A DNA stretch of 64,000 bases from Aquila chrysaetos chrysaetos (Eukaryota > Chordata > Aves > Accipitriformes > Accipitridae). This document shows, piece by piece, positions 13,701 through 23,989 of the stretch; the stretch's first letter is position 1; each line of letters opens with the position of its first letter. The position numbers and the translations under genes were made by a program. The notes under the pieces are model-generated. The model was not told where the DNA came from. It saw only the letters and a list, made by a program, of their open reading frames with translations, and did not search any database. The DNA lies in assembly GCF_900496995.4 (NCBI RefSeq), contig NW_024470325.1, positions 1,167,164-1,231,163 on the forward strand. The letters are read 5' to 3'.

Positions 13701-14609
13701 TCACTACAAATTAACTGAAGCACTGCTGGGGGACTGGGAGTCACTGGGGGGCGCTGGGAGGCACTGGGGGGGGACTGGGAGAGACTGGGAGGCACTGGCA
13801 CACAGTAGGCGTGGGCTGGGAAGAACTGGCTGTCACTAGAATTTGACTGGGAGGCACTGCAGGGCTCTGGGGGTCACTGGGGGGTTGACTGGGAATAACT
13901 GGGAGGCACTGGGGGGGACTGGGAGGAACTAGCTGTCACTGGAAGTTAACTGGGAGGCACTAGTGGGTGACTGGGAGGCACTGGGGGGCTCTGGAGTCAC
14001 TGGGGGGGAACTGGGAGGGACTGGGGTTGACTGAGAAGAACTAGCAGTGACTGGGGGGTGACTGGGACTAACTAGGATGTGCTGGACATCAACTGGCAGA
14101 AAGCAGCTGTCACTGGAAATTAACTGGGAAGCACTGCTAGGTGACTGGGAGGCACTGGGGGAGGGACTGGGAGGAACTGGGATGCACTGGAGGTTAGCTG
14201 GGAGGAGCTAGGTGTCACTGGAAATTAACTGGGAGGCACTGGGGGTCACTGGGGGCGTAACTGGGAGGGACTGGGGGGCTGTGGGGAGGGACTGGGAGGG
14301 ACTGGGGGGCTCTGGGGGTCACTGGGCGTGGGACTGGAAGGGACTGGGGGGCACTGGGGGGGAACTGGGAGGAACTGGGGGGCACTGGGGGGACTGGGAG
14401 GGACTGGGGGGCACTGGAAGGGGACTGGGAGGAACTGGGGGGTTCTGGGGGTCACTGGGGGTGGGACTGGGAGGGACTGGGGGGCACTGGGAGGAACTGG
14501 GAGGCACTGCCATGCCCCAGTGCATCATGGGGCGGTGGGGGTCCAATCCGGGGGGGGGGGGGGGGTGTCTGCCCCGGGGGATTATGGGATCGGGGGGGTC
14601 CCTCACCAT
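7703..14609 (-). CDS. RABGGTA: Rab geranylgeranyltransferase alpha subunit
   Basis: Alpha subunit of Rab GGTase, which with RABGGTB and the Rab escort protein adds geranylgeranyl groups to Rab C termini. Sixteen coding exons: 14609-14607 (ATG only), 13172-13071, 12944-12820, 12150-11982, 11359-11159, 10874-10791, 10688-10606, 10178-10077, 9972-9864, 9777-9726, 9412-9324, 9195-9107, 9027-8905, 8554-8440, 8344-8257 and 7851-7703. Prenyltransferase-alpha repeats are clear ([44 protein letters not shown]). The Ig-like domain follows (FSRPVV, RPSHTWVCDLP, FRVTWEP), then the C-terminal leucine-rich repeats ([29 protein letters not shown]). All phases join except in two exons. Exon 12150-11982 is one base short at the C9 run 12037-12045. 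Exon 8554-8440 is one base long at an 8-base run near 8455-8462. Corrected length is about 560 residues, against 567 in human. It is head-to-head with NOP9. Confidence 0.95.
10179..10605. repeat. GGGGACCCCGG minisatellite in a RABGGTA intron
   Basis: Tandem copies of a 20-30-base unit (gggggaccccggtgtctg and variants) filling the intron between exons 10688-10606 and 10178-10077. Similar units occur in KCC introns at 26,990-27,600 and 29,690-30,000. Confidence 0.85.
12160..12815. repeat. CTCCCAGT-type tandem repeat in a RABGGTA intron
   Basis: Irregular tandem units built from cctcccagtgcccccagtac and cacaaatcccttcctaac-like words. They occupy the intron between exons 12944-12820 and 12150-11982. 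The word family matches 5350-6400. The intron 11360-11970 holds the same words at lower density. Confidence 0.75.
13180..14520. repeat. ACTGGGAGG minisatellite in RABGGTA intron 1
   Basis: Dense irregular tandem repeat of actgggaggcactggg-like units, with an interspersed longer module (tgctggagctcgactgtgag...tagctgtcactggaaattaa) recurring about every 190-400 bases. It fills most of the first intron, between the ATG exon 14609-14607 and exon 13172-13071. Confidence 0.88.
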
Positions 14610-15003
14610 GGCGACGGCTCCGGGCGGGGGGGGGGGGGGAGGATCCGGCACCTGCGGGAGAGAGCGAGAGTCAGGGACCCCGGGGAGCCCATCCCAGTCC
14701 CTCCCAGTCCCTCCCAGTCCCTCCCAGTCCCTCCCAGTCCCCCGTCCCCCCCCCCCCCGCTCAAGGCCTAGCGGGAACAAACCGGAGCCGGGCGCTGCAG
14801 GCGGACCCGGGGCGGCGCGAAGGCTGCCGGGAACGGGGCGGGGCGCGGGAGCCGAGGAGCATGCTGGGATACAACGAGGCAACAGGGCGGCGCCATTTTC
14901 CTCCTCTAACCCTTACGGTAGCCGGCGGGGGTCAATCCGGCGTTTCCGCTCTCCCGCGCGGTGCATGCTGGGATTGAAGCGGCCTTTCTCTTCCGCCTGC
15001 GCC
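14610..15003. promoter_or_regulatory. Bidirectional promoter RABGGTA / NOP9
   Basis: The 394 bases between the two start codons. The 12-mer GCATGCTGGGAT occurs twice (14859-14870, 14963-14974); its core is the reverse of CCCAGCATGC, typical of ZNF143/THAP11 promoter sites. A GGCGCCATTTT YY1-like site is at 14889-14899. There are GC boxes (ggggcggggc) near 14834-14845 and no TATA box. NOP9 ATG 15004 sits in a good GCCATGG context. The 14,690-14,760 part is a ctcccagtcc repeat and C run. Confidence 0.7.
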
Positions 15004-18000
15004 ATGGGGGTGAGGCGGGGGATTCGGAGTGCGGCCGGGCCGGGATCGGGGCCGGGGCTGGAGCCCGAAACCGCTGGATATTTCCGACGGGCTCTAGAGA
15101 CGTTGCAGGAGGGGCTGAGCCCGGAGGAACTCGGTATAAGCGGCGAACCGGGGGGGTCGGTGGGAGGATTTGGCGGGATCGTGAAGGGGAAGCTGGGGGG
15201 GGGGGGGGTGGGGTGTCTCTGAGGCGCTTTGAGGGTCTGTGAGGAGGTTGGGGGGGTGTTGGGGGTCTGTGGACGTGTATCGTAGCACCGTGAGGGGTTG
15301 AGGGGGGCTGTAAGCAGATTTAGAGGGTTTTGGGGGGCCCCCGGGGTGGGTGGGGGGTTTTGGGGCTCCCTGGGGGTGTTTTGGTGCTCTCTGGGGGGAT
15401 TTGGGGCTCTGCAGGCAGACTTGGAAGAACCCTGAGGGGCTTTGGGGGTGTCTGGCATTGTTGTGTCATTGTTGGTGGGGCTCATGTAGAGCTTTTGGGC
15501 TAAATAACTACGTTTTGAGGTACTGTTTTATTCTTAAATTTTCACGCATTTTGCGTGCAATTAAGGAATCTTTTGTGTGGGTTTTTTTTTGTTTTTTTTT
15601 TTTTTCCTTCTCACAGCCCTTTTTGCCCCCAATGTGCTGGCGGAGGCAGCGGCGGCAGGGCCGGGGGTAGCCCTGGACCCGGGGGGGTCGCGGGTGCTGC
15701 AGGCACTGCTGCCCCAGGCCCCTCTGGGGGTGCTGGGGCGAATCCTGCCCCCCTTGGTGTTGGGGGGACTGGGGGGGCCGGCGGGGCACCCGCTGGGTGC
15801 CCGGGTCCTGGAGGCCGCCCTGGGGCGGGTGCTGCCCGCCCTGGGGGAGGCTGTGGGGCCGGCGAAGGAGGAGGAAGAGGAGGAGGCGGAGGCCGTGGGG
15901 CCGGTGGAAGAAGCCGTGGGGCGGCTGGCAGCGGCGGTGAGGGACGACCCGGTGGCTTTTGCCAGGCACCCGGCCGGCAGCTTCGTGGTGCGGGCGCTGC
16001 TGCGGGTGCTGGGGGGTGCCCCGGGGGCAGGTGAGGCGTTGGGGGGGGGGGGGCACCTGGGAGGGGTTGGGGGGGACAGTGGAGGAGGTTGGGGGGCACC
16101 TGGGGGCTCTGCAGGGGTATTTGGGGGGTGGGGGGACTCGGTGGAGGGTAATTAGTTGGGTGGGGGGGTGGGTTTGCCCCCGCTCCCCCCCCTCATCTCG
16201 GCTTTTTTACCCCCAGGAGTCCCTCAGCTGCCCCCCGGAGGGGCGGGGCCAAAGACTAAAGGGGTGGAGCTGGCACTCAAGGGGGTGGAGCCAGCCTCGG
16301 AGGGGGCGGAGCTTCCCCCTTCCTTCCCGCCTCTCTTGGGGCAATTAGCGGAGGCCTTCGAAGAGCATCTGGCCTGTAAGTGCCCCCGGGGAGGGGGTGG
16401 CGGGGGGCAAATACCCCATAACTGCCCCTGGGGGGGGAAATGTCCCTTGTCTGCCCCACAACTGCCCCCTGCCCCCCTCTTTTTGCCCCCAGCCCCCTAA
16501 ATCTCTTCTGCCCCTCCTAATTAAGCCTCCAGACCACTAATTACCCCACTGCTTTCCCCCCCCCCGCCCAGCCCTGCTGTCTCCGGCCGGCGCCAGTCTC
16601 TGCCTGCAGGTGGCGCTGGAGGTGCTGCACCGCAGCCAATCGCCTGCCTGCTCCCGCCTCTGCAACACGCTCATTGGCCAGCTGGCCCCACCCAGCCCCG
16701 CCCCTGCCGAGAGGTGAGTTTCCGTTGGGCCCTGTGAGGAGGGGAGGGCGGGGATTGGGTGGTGGTGGTGCTGATTGGCCAGCTGGTTCTGAGGGTGCGC
16801 CTCCATTTGTTGAGAGGGTATTTGGGGCTGGTTGTTGATTGGCTGGGGGTTCACAGGTGCCCTTTGATTGGCTGAGTGGTCATTGCGCTCTCCTTCATTG
16901 AGTAGTGTTCTGTTGGAGCATTTTTGGATTGGCTGTGATTTGCAGTACCCTTTCCTGATTGGCTAATGGATTTTGAGGCTGTTTTCTATTGACTGGCCAT
17001 TTGCTGGAGTTGTTCCTTGATTGGCTGAGAGATCTCAGATTCTGTTTGTTGATTGGTTGGGGGAGTTTTGCCCTGTTTCCTATTGGTACTTGTTTTCCAA
17101 AGGCAGCTGCTGGTTGGCTAGCCAGGCCCCAGCCTGTCGCCCCATTGGCTGGCAACTTCTTGAGGCTTGCTCTTGATTGGCCACGGCTCCCAAACCCCTT
17201 TTGCTGATTGGCCAGCCTGCTACCGATGCTGGCCACCGATTGACCAGACTGTCCCGGGGCAGCTTTCCGTTGCTTGGGGGGGATGGGGGGGTGGAACCTG
17301 GGCCCAGCTCTTCATTGGCTGGGCAGGAGGGGGAGGGACGTGGCTGCCCTTTTCTGATTGGCTGTCCCAGTGCCCTGGTGGGCGGGCTGCAGGACCCCGA
17401 GCGCAGTCGGCTGCTGGAGGCGGCCATGGCAGTGGCGGGGCCCCAGCGCCTGCGGGAGCTCTTCCGGCAGCAGCTGAAGGGCCGCCTACGGGGCGTGGCC
17501 GCCCACCGGGTGGCCAATCACGGGCTGCAGCGCCTGCTGGACCACGCCCCCGCTGACGTGGTAGGCGGGGCTTGGAGGGTGGGGGGCTGGGAGGGGCGGA
17601 GCTGGGGAAGGGAGGGGCGATGGGGGCGTGGCTTAAAGGGGTGGGGCATGTGGGGTGAAGATGGAGCTTATTGGGATGGGGAGGTTTTGGGGCGGAGCTT
17701 AATAGGGTGGGGAGGATGTGTAGGTGGGGCCGTCGGGCACTCTTCCTTGAGGGCGGCGCTTGTGAGACAGAAGCGCAGCTTATTGGGCGGGCCTGAAGCG
17801 GGAAGGTGGGGCTTATGGGGAACATCCTATTGGTGGGGTGCCTGAGGGCGGGGCTTATGCAGAACGGTCTGGGGGAGGCGGGGCTTGCGGATGGGGCGGG
17901 CAGGGCTTGTGGGCAGACAGGAGGCGGGGCTGATGCCGTCTCCGCCCCGTCCAGGTGGGGGAGGTGCTGTCGGAGCTGGGCCCCGCCCTGGCCGAGCCCT

Positions 18001-19905
18001 TGGCCCGGGGCCACCCCGGGGTGCTCACCGCCCTGCTGGGCGCCTGCCGGCGCCACCCCGGCCTCCAGCAGGAGGCGCTGCGCTGCCTCTTCCAGGTAGG
18101 CCCCGCCCCCTCCCACGATCGTCTCCGCCCCCTTTTCTTTGAAGCCCCGCCCCTGGGGAAGGACCTCATCGACATTGGTAGTGATGGGCTCGGTGCTCCC
18201 GTCGCAGTGGCCTGTACCTTTAAAGAAGCCCTACAACCCCTTGGCCACGCCCCCTTCCCCTTGGCCACGCCCCCTTCTTATTAACCCTGGCCCAAACCTC
18301 ACCAAGGGTTCTTATTGGGCCCTATAGTGCCCTTGTCAAGGCTGGACAAGCCCCTCCCGCTCGGGCAGGCCACGCCCCTTGATGCCCCACCTACTTCTGC
18401 AGTGCGGCCTCTCTATTGGCTGCAACACGGGATGGGCCCACTCTTAAGAGCGTTGCCCTTTTAAGGCATTGCTGCTTTAGAGTTGTTGTCCTTTTTAAGG
18501 AGGCCACACCTCCTCATGACAGCCTGTCCCACCCCTTCCACCCAGGCCCCGCCCCCTCAGAGGCCCCCTCCCTCAGCCCCACCCTCTTCGCCTTTCTCGT
18601 CCAATAGGCTTTCGGCTGCTGGGAACCGCGGGAGAGGCAAAAGGCCTGTGTGGGGCTCCTGGCTGGGCTCCGCCCCTTTGGAGGTGGAGACAAGGCTGCA
18701 GAGGGGGCGGAGCCAGAGGTGAGGGGCGGGGAGTGGGTGGGGCTGCCTCACCCCCCTGTTCTTCCCCCCCCGTCCCTCCATTTGCCCCCGACTCCCTCCT
18801 GCCCCCTTCCCCCTCCTTTGCCCCCAACCTCCCCAAACTCGCCCCCCAGCACTCTCATCTCCCTCCCCACCCCCATTCACCCTCCCCCACCCCCTTTTTA
18901 CCCCCCTCTCGCAAATGTTCCCCCCCCGCCCCCCAAATTTACCCCCCTGGCCCCTCTTGTTATCTTTCGAAGTCCCCCCCGGGGGCGGTTTTGGGACAAC
19001 CACATCCTTCCACTTACCCCCCAAACCGCCTTACGCTCTCCCAAACCCCCATTTTTCCTGCCCCAGCACCCCCCCCCCTTTTGGGGGACCCCTCCTTGCC
19101 CCCACCTTTTTATTTCCCCCCCCCCACCATTCCTTCTCCTCCGCAGCCTTCGCTGGGTCCCGTCACGCTCCACGGCTCCCTCCTGCTCCAGCACCTGCTC
19201 CATTTCGGGGACCCGGCGCCCATCCTGGGGGGGCTGAAAGCTCTGCCCCCCGCCGCGCTGCTCGCCCTGGCTCGCAGCCCCCCCGGCAGCCGGGTTTGGG
19301 ACGCCCTCCTCGCCTCCCCCACCGTCCCCACCCGCGCCCGCCGCCGTCTCCTCCACAAACTGAAGGTAACGGCGGCCGGTGGGGCTGTCCCCTCTTTCTG
19401 AGCGCCCCCCCCGGCAGCGTTTTGGGGCCAGAACCCCATTTTTGGGTTGTTCGGGGCTGTTTCAATCTTTTCTATTAACAAAACGGGGGTTTTTATGGCT
19501 GATATCGCTCCCTGCTTTCTGCCGTAGGGTCACTTTCTCTCGCTGGCGTGTCACCGCAACGGCAGCCGCGTCCTCGACGCCATCTGGGTCTCCGCCTCCG
19601 GCCCCGCCCGCGCCGCCATCGCCGACGAGCTGGGTGAGTGCCACGGAGTTTGGGGGGTGGGGGGGACACAGACGACAGCGATGGAGGAGACCCCCACCCG
19701 GGGGTCTGAGCTCTGCCCTGACGCCCCGTCGTTCCCCCCCCCTCCGGCAGCGTCCCAGCACGAGGCCCTCCAGCGCGACCCCCACGGCCGGGGGGTGGCG
19801 CGGACCCTTGCCCTCGACCTTTTCCAACGACGACGACGACTGTGGGAGCGGCTACAGGCGGCCCCCGACCGCCGCAGCCTCCTGGGACCCCTCTTGGAGG
19901 ACTGA
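15004..19905 (+). CDS. NOP9: NOP9 nucleolar pumilio-repeat protein
   Basis: PUF-type RNA-binding protein needed for 40S ribosomal subunit maturation in the nucleolus. Ten exons: 15004-15133, 15617-16030, 16217-16375, 16572-16713, 17371-17560, 17955-18095, 18608-18718, 19147-19365, 19528-19633 and 19751-19905. All have GT-AG junctions and all phases agree, giving 588 residues with no frame break (human 636). Markers in order: ETAGYFRRALETL near the N terminus; an acidic Glu tract followed by HPAGSFVVRALLRVLGG; SLCLQVALEVLHR; AHRVANHGLQRLL; LARGHPGVLTALLGACRR; LLLQHLLHFGDP; SPPGSRVWDALLASPTV; CHRNGSRVLDAIW; RDPHGRGVA; and the conserved end LLED. The N terminus is shorter and less basic than in mammals. 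Possible poly(A) signal: CATAAA at 20224-20229. Confidence 0.95.
16714..17370 (+). repeat. ATTGGC (inverted CCAAT) array in NOP9 intron 4
   Basis: A degenerate tandem repeat of about 30 bases whose best-kept part is GATTGGCTG. About 14 copies of ATTGG occur in one orientation between 16,754 and 17,360. Spacers differ from copy to copy. No exon lies in it. Confidence 0.8.
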
Positions 19906-20486
19906 TGACCCCCGCCGGGGGCGTAGAGCGGCTGCCCGGGGGGACGGAGAGGCGCCTTCTTGGAGGACCGTGGGACATAGAGAAAGGAAGGGGAGAGAGA
20001 GAGCATCTCCTGGGTTTCAGCGGTTCCTGAGGTTGGGGAGGACCATAGAGATGGCAGGCGCCGCTCTGGGGGTTCGTCCACCCTCGTCTTGTCTGCTCTG
20101 GACCACCCAGCCATAGAGGACTGGAGGACTGCTGGCCAGAAAGGCCCAGGGCCTGCACTATGGTGCTGCTGGAGGACTCGGTGCCAGAGAGGCCGGCTGC
20201 GGAGCCTTTCTTGTTGTGACCACCATAAAGTTTTCTAAGGGGAGAGGGCACAGTGACGGTCTGGTACTTGTTGCCCAACTCTTGTCTGCTCCTGCCCTCC
20301 CAACACACACTTTTCTATGTAAATTGATGCTTTTTCATAATTTTCTTTTTTTTTTTTTGCACAAGAAAGAGCTGGAGCCTGATTCCTCAGTCCCTCCCGC
20401 TTCCTACAGCGCCCTTTGTCTCCCCACCGACGCCATTTTGTCCCGGCGGTGGGTTCTCCGAGCTGGTTCCAACGCTCTGTCAGCCT

Positions 20487-20492
20487 TTTATT
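20487..20492 (-). terminator. CIDEB polyadenylation signal AATAAA
   Basis: AATAAA on the minus strand about 136 bases past the CIDEB stop codon. The NOP9 3' end, converging from the other side, is near 20,230. Confidence 0.65.
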
Positions 20493-20496
20493 GGGG

Positions 20497-20612
20497 TTAG
20501 AAGGGGAAAGGGGCGGGGTTAGAAGGGGAAAGGGGCGGGGTTAGAAGGGGAAAGGGGCGGGGTTAGAAGGGGAAAGGGGCGGGGTTAGAAGGGGAAAGGG
20601 GCGGGGTTCTGA
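20497..20612. repeat. 22-bp repeat in the CIDEB 3' UTR
   Basis: Five nearly identical copies of ggttagaaggggaaaggggc plus gg, between the CIDEB stop codon and its polyadenylation signal. They would be transcribed in the CIDEB 3' UTR. Confidence 0.9.
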
Positions 20613-20627
20613 GGCAGGAGGCGGGGT

Positions 20628-23255
20628 TTAGCGGTTGTAGGTCACTCTGTGGGGCGAAGCGCCGTCGAGCAGACGGCGGAGAGCGGCGGAGAGGCCCAGG
20701 AGGCTCTGCCCCACGGCGCGTGTCATGGCCGCCAGCAGCCGCAGCAGCTCCCTGAGGGGGGGGTGGTGGTGCAGAAACGGGGCTCAGAGTTGCCCCCACG
20801 GTGGTTTCCCCAGTTTCTGCCCCCGGGGGGTGTCTATGGGGCAGGAGAAGACCCCGGAGGAGGTGGGGGGCAAGATCTTCTCCTGCCAACATCTGCACCC
20901 CCGTGGGTAGGAAGGTCACCCACGGGGGGGCTCCCCACGGGTCAGGACACCCCCCCCCCCGCCCCACGTACCTCAGGAGCCGCTCGGGGCCGAGCCCCCC
21001 CACGTCGCAGCGGAGGCCCCTGACGGCCGCCGTCACCCGCAGCTGCCCCACCAGGTCGTGGGGATTCGCCTTGGTCAGGGCCACCGTCACCCGGGCCACC
21101 TCGGCCCCAGGGCGGGAGCCCCGTTCCTGGGGGGGGTCAGGCTCCCAGTGCTCCCTGAACAACCTGGCCTGGGAGGGGGGGGGCGTGGAAAAGGGGTTGG
21201 GGGCAATTAGAGGGGCTTGGGGGGTGTTATTGGGGAGCAATGGGGAATCTTGGGGGGGTCTTTAGGGTTCCTTAGGGGGATTTGGGGCTCCTAAGGGATC
21301 TGGGGGGGGGGTCGTGGAGCAATTAGGTGGCCCTAAGAAGGAGCAGAGAAGTTTTGGGGTGGTCCCGGTGGGCAACTGGGTGTGTATTGGAGGATCCGAA
21401 ATGAGTTATAGGAGATACAAAGGACTGAGAAAAAATATTGGGGGGGCCGCCGGGGGTATTTGGGGTCTCACCTTGGGAGGCTCCCAGTGCTGCCCTGGCG
21501 CCAGGGCCATGAGGGGGGTATGGGGTGCCAGCGCCCCAAAAAACCCCTCTGTCTCCACCGCTGTCCCATCCTCTGCCAGCACCAGCGTCACAAGCGGCCC
21601 CAGGCTCAGCGCCTCTCCCGCCTGCCCCGGGTGGGGTAATTAAGGGGGTCCAGGGGCAGTTTAGGGGACCCAGGGGTGCAGTAGGGGGGGATCCGGGGGC
21701 AATTAGAGGCTGTCAGGGTGATTGGGATGTCTCGGGGATAACTGGGGCGGGAGGGGGGACGGCGCCAGGAGTCATTAAGGGGATCCCGGGCGGTAATTAG
21801 GGGTCAAGGGTGGCAATCAGGGGAGTTTGGGGGGGTAATTACAGGCTGTGGGGAGCATGAGGGGGGGTTTGCAGGAGCCGTTCAGGAGAGTTTAGAGGCC
21901 GTTGGAAAGCGTCGGGGGTAGTTTCGGGGTCACAGGAGCATCCTGAGGGCAATTACATACCCACGGGGACAATTAGAAAGATTGGGGGGCTCCCAAGGGG
22001 CGGTTAAGATACTTTTGGGGGCAATGTGGGAATCCCAGGGGCAACTGGGGGGGGGGAGGGGTTTCTGAGTGGAAATTAAAGACCATGAGGGTAATTTAGT
22101 GCAGTCCAAAGTACAATTAAGAAAAGCCTAGAAACAATTAGAAAACAGCCGGGGTAATTACAGAACCCAAAGAGGAAGGGGGGGGGTGGTCCCAGGGGCG
22201 ATTAGGCACCCTTGGGGGCAATTTGAGGGTCGCGGGGGCAATTGGGGGGCTCCCGAGAGCAATTAAGGATAGTTTAGGGACTACTAGGAAGCTTTGAGGT
22301 AATTTATGGGGGTCCCAGGAGCACTTGGGGGGGGGGACTAAAGGCAATTTGGCGGTCCCGGGGTAATTATAGTGCATCCCGGGGGCAGTTCATACCCTTG
22401 AGGGTAACTGGGGGGGCAACGGGGGGGGGGGGGTCCCGGGGGCAATGAGGGGTCTCGGGGGGTGTGGGGGTCCCGGGGGGAGGTCGCAGCCCCTCACCTG
22501 CTCCCGCAGCTCCTCCAGGCTGGCGGCCACCAGCCCCCGGGGCCGCCCCCGGCGCCGGTCGCACACCCAGAAGGGTCGCGGCTGCGGGGCCGGGGGGGCC
22601 CAGGCCCGGCGGGCCACCGCCCTGGGGACACGGCCGTGCCCTTCACCCGGCAGCCCCCGGCGCCCCCCGCCGTGTCCCCCAGCCTTCAACCTGGTCCCCC
22701 CCCCCCCCCCCGTCCCCTGCCCGCAACCCGGTGGCCCCCACGTCCAACCCGGTGGCCCCAATGGCCCCCCCCCACATCCAACATGGCAGCCCCCACATTC
22801 AACCTGGTGGCCCCAATGGCCCCCCACATCCAACCTGGTGGCCCCCACATCCAACCTGGTGGCCCCCCACTTCTAACCTGGTGGCCCCAATGGCCCCCCA
22901 CATCCAACATGGCAGCCCCTGCTTCTTACCTGGTGGCCCCAACATGCAACCTGGTGGCCCCCACGGCCCCCCACATCCAACCTGGTGGCCCTAATGGCCC
23001 CTACTTCCAACCGGGTGGCCCCCACATCCAACTGGGTGGCCCCAATGGCCCCCACTTCCAACCAGGTGGCCCTAATGGCCCCCCACATCCAGCCCGGTGG
23101 CCCCCACATCCAACCAGGTGGCCCTAATGGCCCCCCACATCCAGCCCGGTGGCCCCCACATCCAACCTGGTGGCCCTAATGGCCCCCACATCCGACTTAG
23201 TGACCCCCCACACCCTGTCCCAGGCACCCCGGCCGCCTCACCGCAGCACGTCCAT
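20628..23255 (-). CDS. CIDEB: CIDE-B lipid-droplet / VLDL lipidation protein
   Basis: Member of the CIDE family, which acts at lipid droplets and the ER and supports VLDL lipidation in liver. Five coding exons: 23255-23242 (starts MDVL), 22621-22498, 21621-21472, 21168-20972 and 20751-20628. All junctions are GT-AG, all phases agree, and the total is 202 residues (human 219). The CIDE-N domain spans two exons: RPFWVCDRRRGRPRGL, then VTLVLAEDGTAVETEGFF and LMALAPGQHWEP. The CIDE-C domain follows: EVARVTVALTKANPHDL, then GLGPERLLRELLR, then GQSLLGLSAALRRLL. The GLGP-x-x-x-LRELLR stretch distinguishes CIDEB from CIDEA and CIDEC. It is convergent with NOP9, as in human 14q11.2, and head-to-head with NOP10. 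The N-terminal segment before CIDE-N is shorter than in mammals. Confidence 0.93.
21622..22497. repeat. Degenerate GGCAATTAG-type repeat in a CIDEB intron
   Basis: The intron between exons 22621-22498 and 21621-21472 is made of loosely tandem, about 30-base units with words such as gggggcaattagg and ggtaattacag. No exon is seen. Confidence 0.6.
22700..23215. repeat. CATCCAACCTGGTGGCCCC minisatellite in CIDEB intron 1
   Basis: Tandem units of about 21 and 36 bases (cccacatccaacctggtggc, ccaatggcc variants). They fill the intron between the short first coding exon and exon 22621-22498. Plus-strand open frames rich in His-Ile-Gln-Pro-Gly-Gly come from the repeat. Confidence 0.92.
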
Positions 23256-23651
23256 CCCGGGATGGGGCCTCAGGCGTCCGGGGGGGGGGGGGGTCAAAGT
23301 CCAAAGTTCACAGGGCGGAGCTGCTGGCGGGGAGGGACCCCGATAAAATCCATCAACCGACATCGGCAGCTCCGTTAACGGCGCCACGGACGCCTGGGGG
23401 TCGTCTGTGTGTGTGTGTGTGTCTCCCCTGAACGCCTGGGCCTAACCCGGCGCCCCCCCCCCTCAGGACTACATTTCCCATCGTCCCCCGCGCCTCAGAG
23501 CCCACCGAGGCCACGCCCCCTCGGCGCCCAGAGCCCACCGAGGCCACGCCCCCCGCGGCGCCCAGCCAGCCCCTTTTCCCGTGATGCCCCGCCCCCTTCC
23601 CGTGGTGCTCTGCGCGGCGGCGGCGGCGGCGGCGGCAGCAGCGGAGGCGCC
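23256..23651. promoter_or_regulatory. Bidirectional promoter CIDEB / NOP10
   Basis: The 396 bases between the CIDEB and NOP10 start codons. ACTACATTTCCCA at 23468-23480 matches the ACTACAnnTCCCA promoter motif (ZNF143/SBS type). A 35-base stretch carrying cagagcccaccgaggccacg is duplicated at about 23495-23565, each copy with a GC-rich CACGCCCC box. A (GT)8 tract lies at about 23406-23422. A (CGG) tract lies just before the NOP10 ATG, which has a gcgccATGT context. Confidence 0.65.
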
Positions 23652-23927
23652 ATGTTCCTGCAGTGCTACAGCGACGAGCGCGGCGAGCGCGTCTACACCC
23701 TGAAGGTACCGGGGAGGCTCCGGGAGGCTCCGGGAGGGTTCCGGGGGTCCCGGTCCGGCCTCACCCTTCCCCTTCCCTCCCCGCAGAAGGTGTCCCCGGC
23801 CGGGCAGCCCACCCGTTCGGCCCACCCGGCCCGTTTTTCTCCCGACGACAAGTTCTCCCGGCACCGCCTGGCCCTGAAGCGGCGGTTCGGCGTCCTGCCC
23901 ACCCAGCGGGCACGGCCGCTCCTCTGA
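23652..23927 (+). CDS. NOP10: NOP10 H/ACA snoRNP protein
   Basis: Small core protein of H/ACA ribonucleoproteins (with dyskerin, NHP2 and GAR1). It acts in rRNA pseudouridylation and in telomerase RNP. Two exons, 23652-23705 and 23787-23927, with GT-AG junctions give exactly 64 residues, the usual NOP10 length. Landmarks: [18 protein letters not shown] in exon 1, then [15 protein letters not shown] and [10 protein letters not shown] in exon 2. Human has KYSRHR and KKRFKVLMTQ. Substitutions are mostly conservative or toward GC-rich codons (several Lys to Arg). The gene is compact (81-base intron) and ends at an AATAAA (23968-23973). Confidence 0.97.
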   Translation: MFLQCYSDERGERVYTLKVPGRLREAPGGFRGSRSGLTLPLPSPQKVSPAGQPTRSAHPARFSPDDKFSRHRLALKRRFGVLPTQRARPLL

Positions 23928-23967
23928 GGGAGGAGGCCGAGACCCCGAGACCCGGCCCCGGCCGCGG

Positions 23968-23973
23968 AATAAA
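23968..23973 (+). terminator. NOP10 polyadenylation signal AATAAA
   Basis: AATAAA 41 bases after the NOP10 stop codon. Confidence 0.85.
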
Positions 23974-23989
23974 CCGATGAGATGGAAAC

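Noticed and set aside
7703-14609. RABGGTA and TGM1 as pseudogenes because of frame breaks
   Set aside because: Breaks sit at long G/C runs and a single-base change restores both frame and splice phase. All other exons, junctions and motifs are intact.
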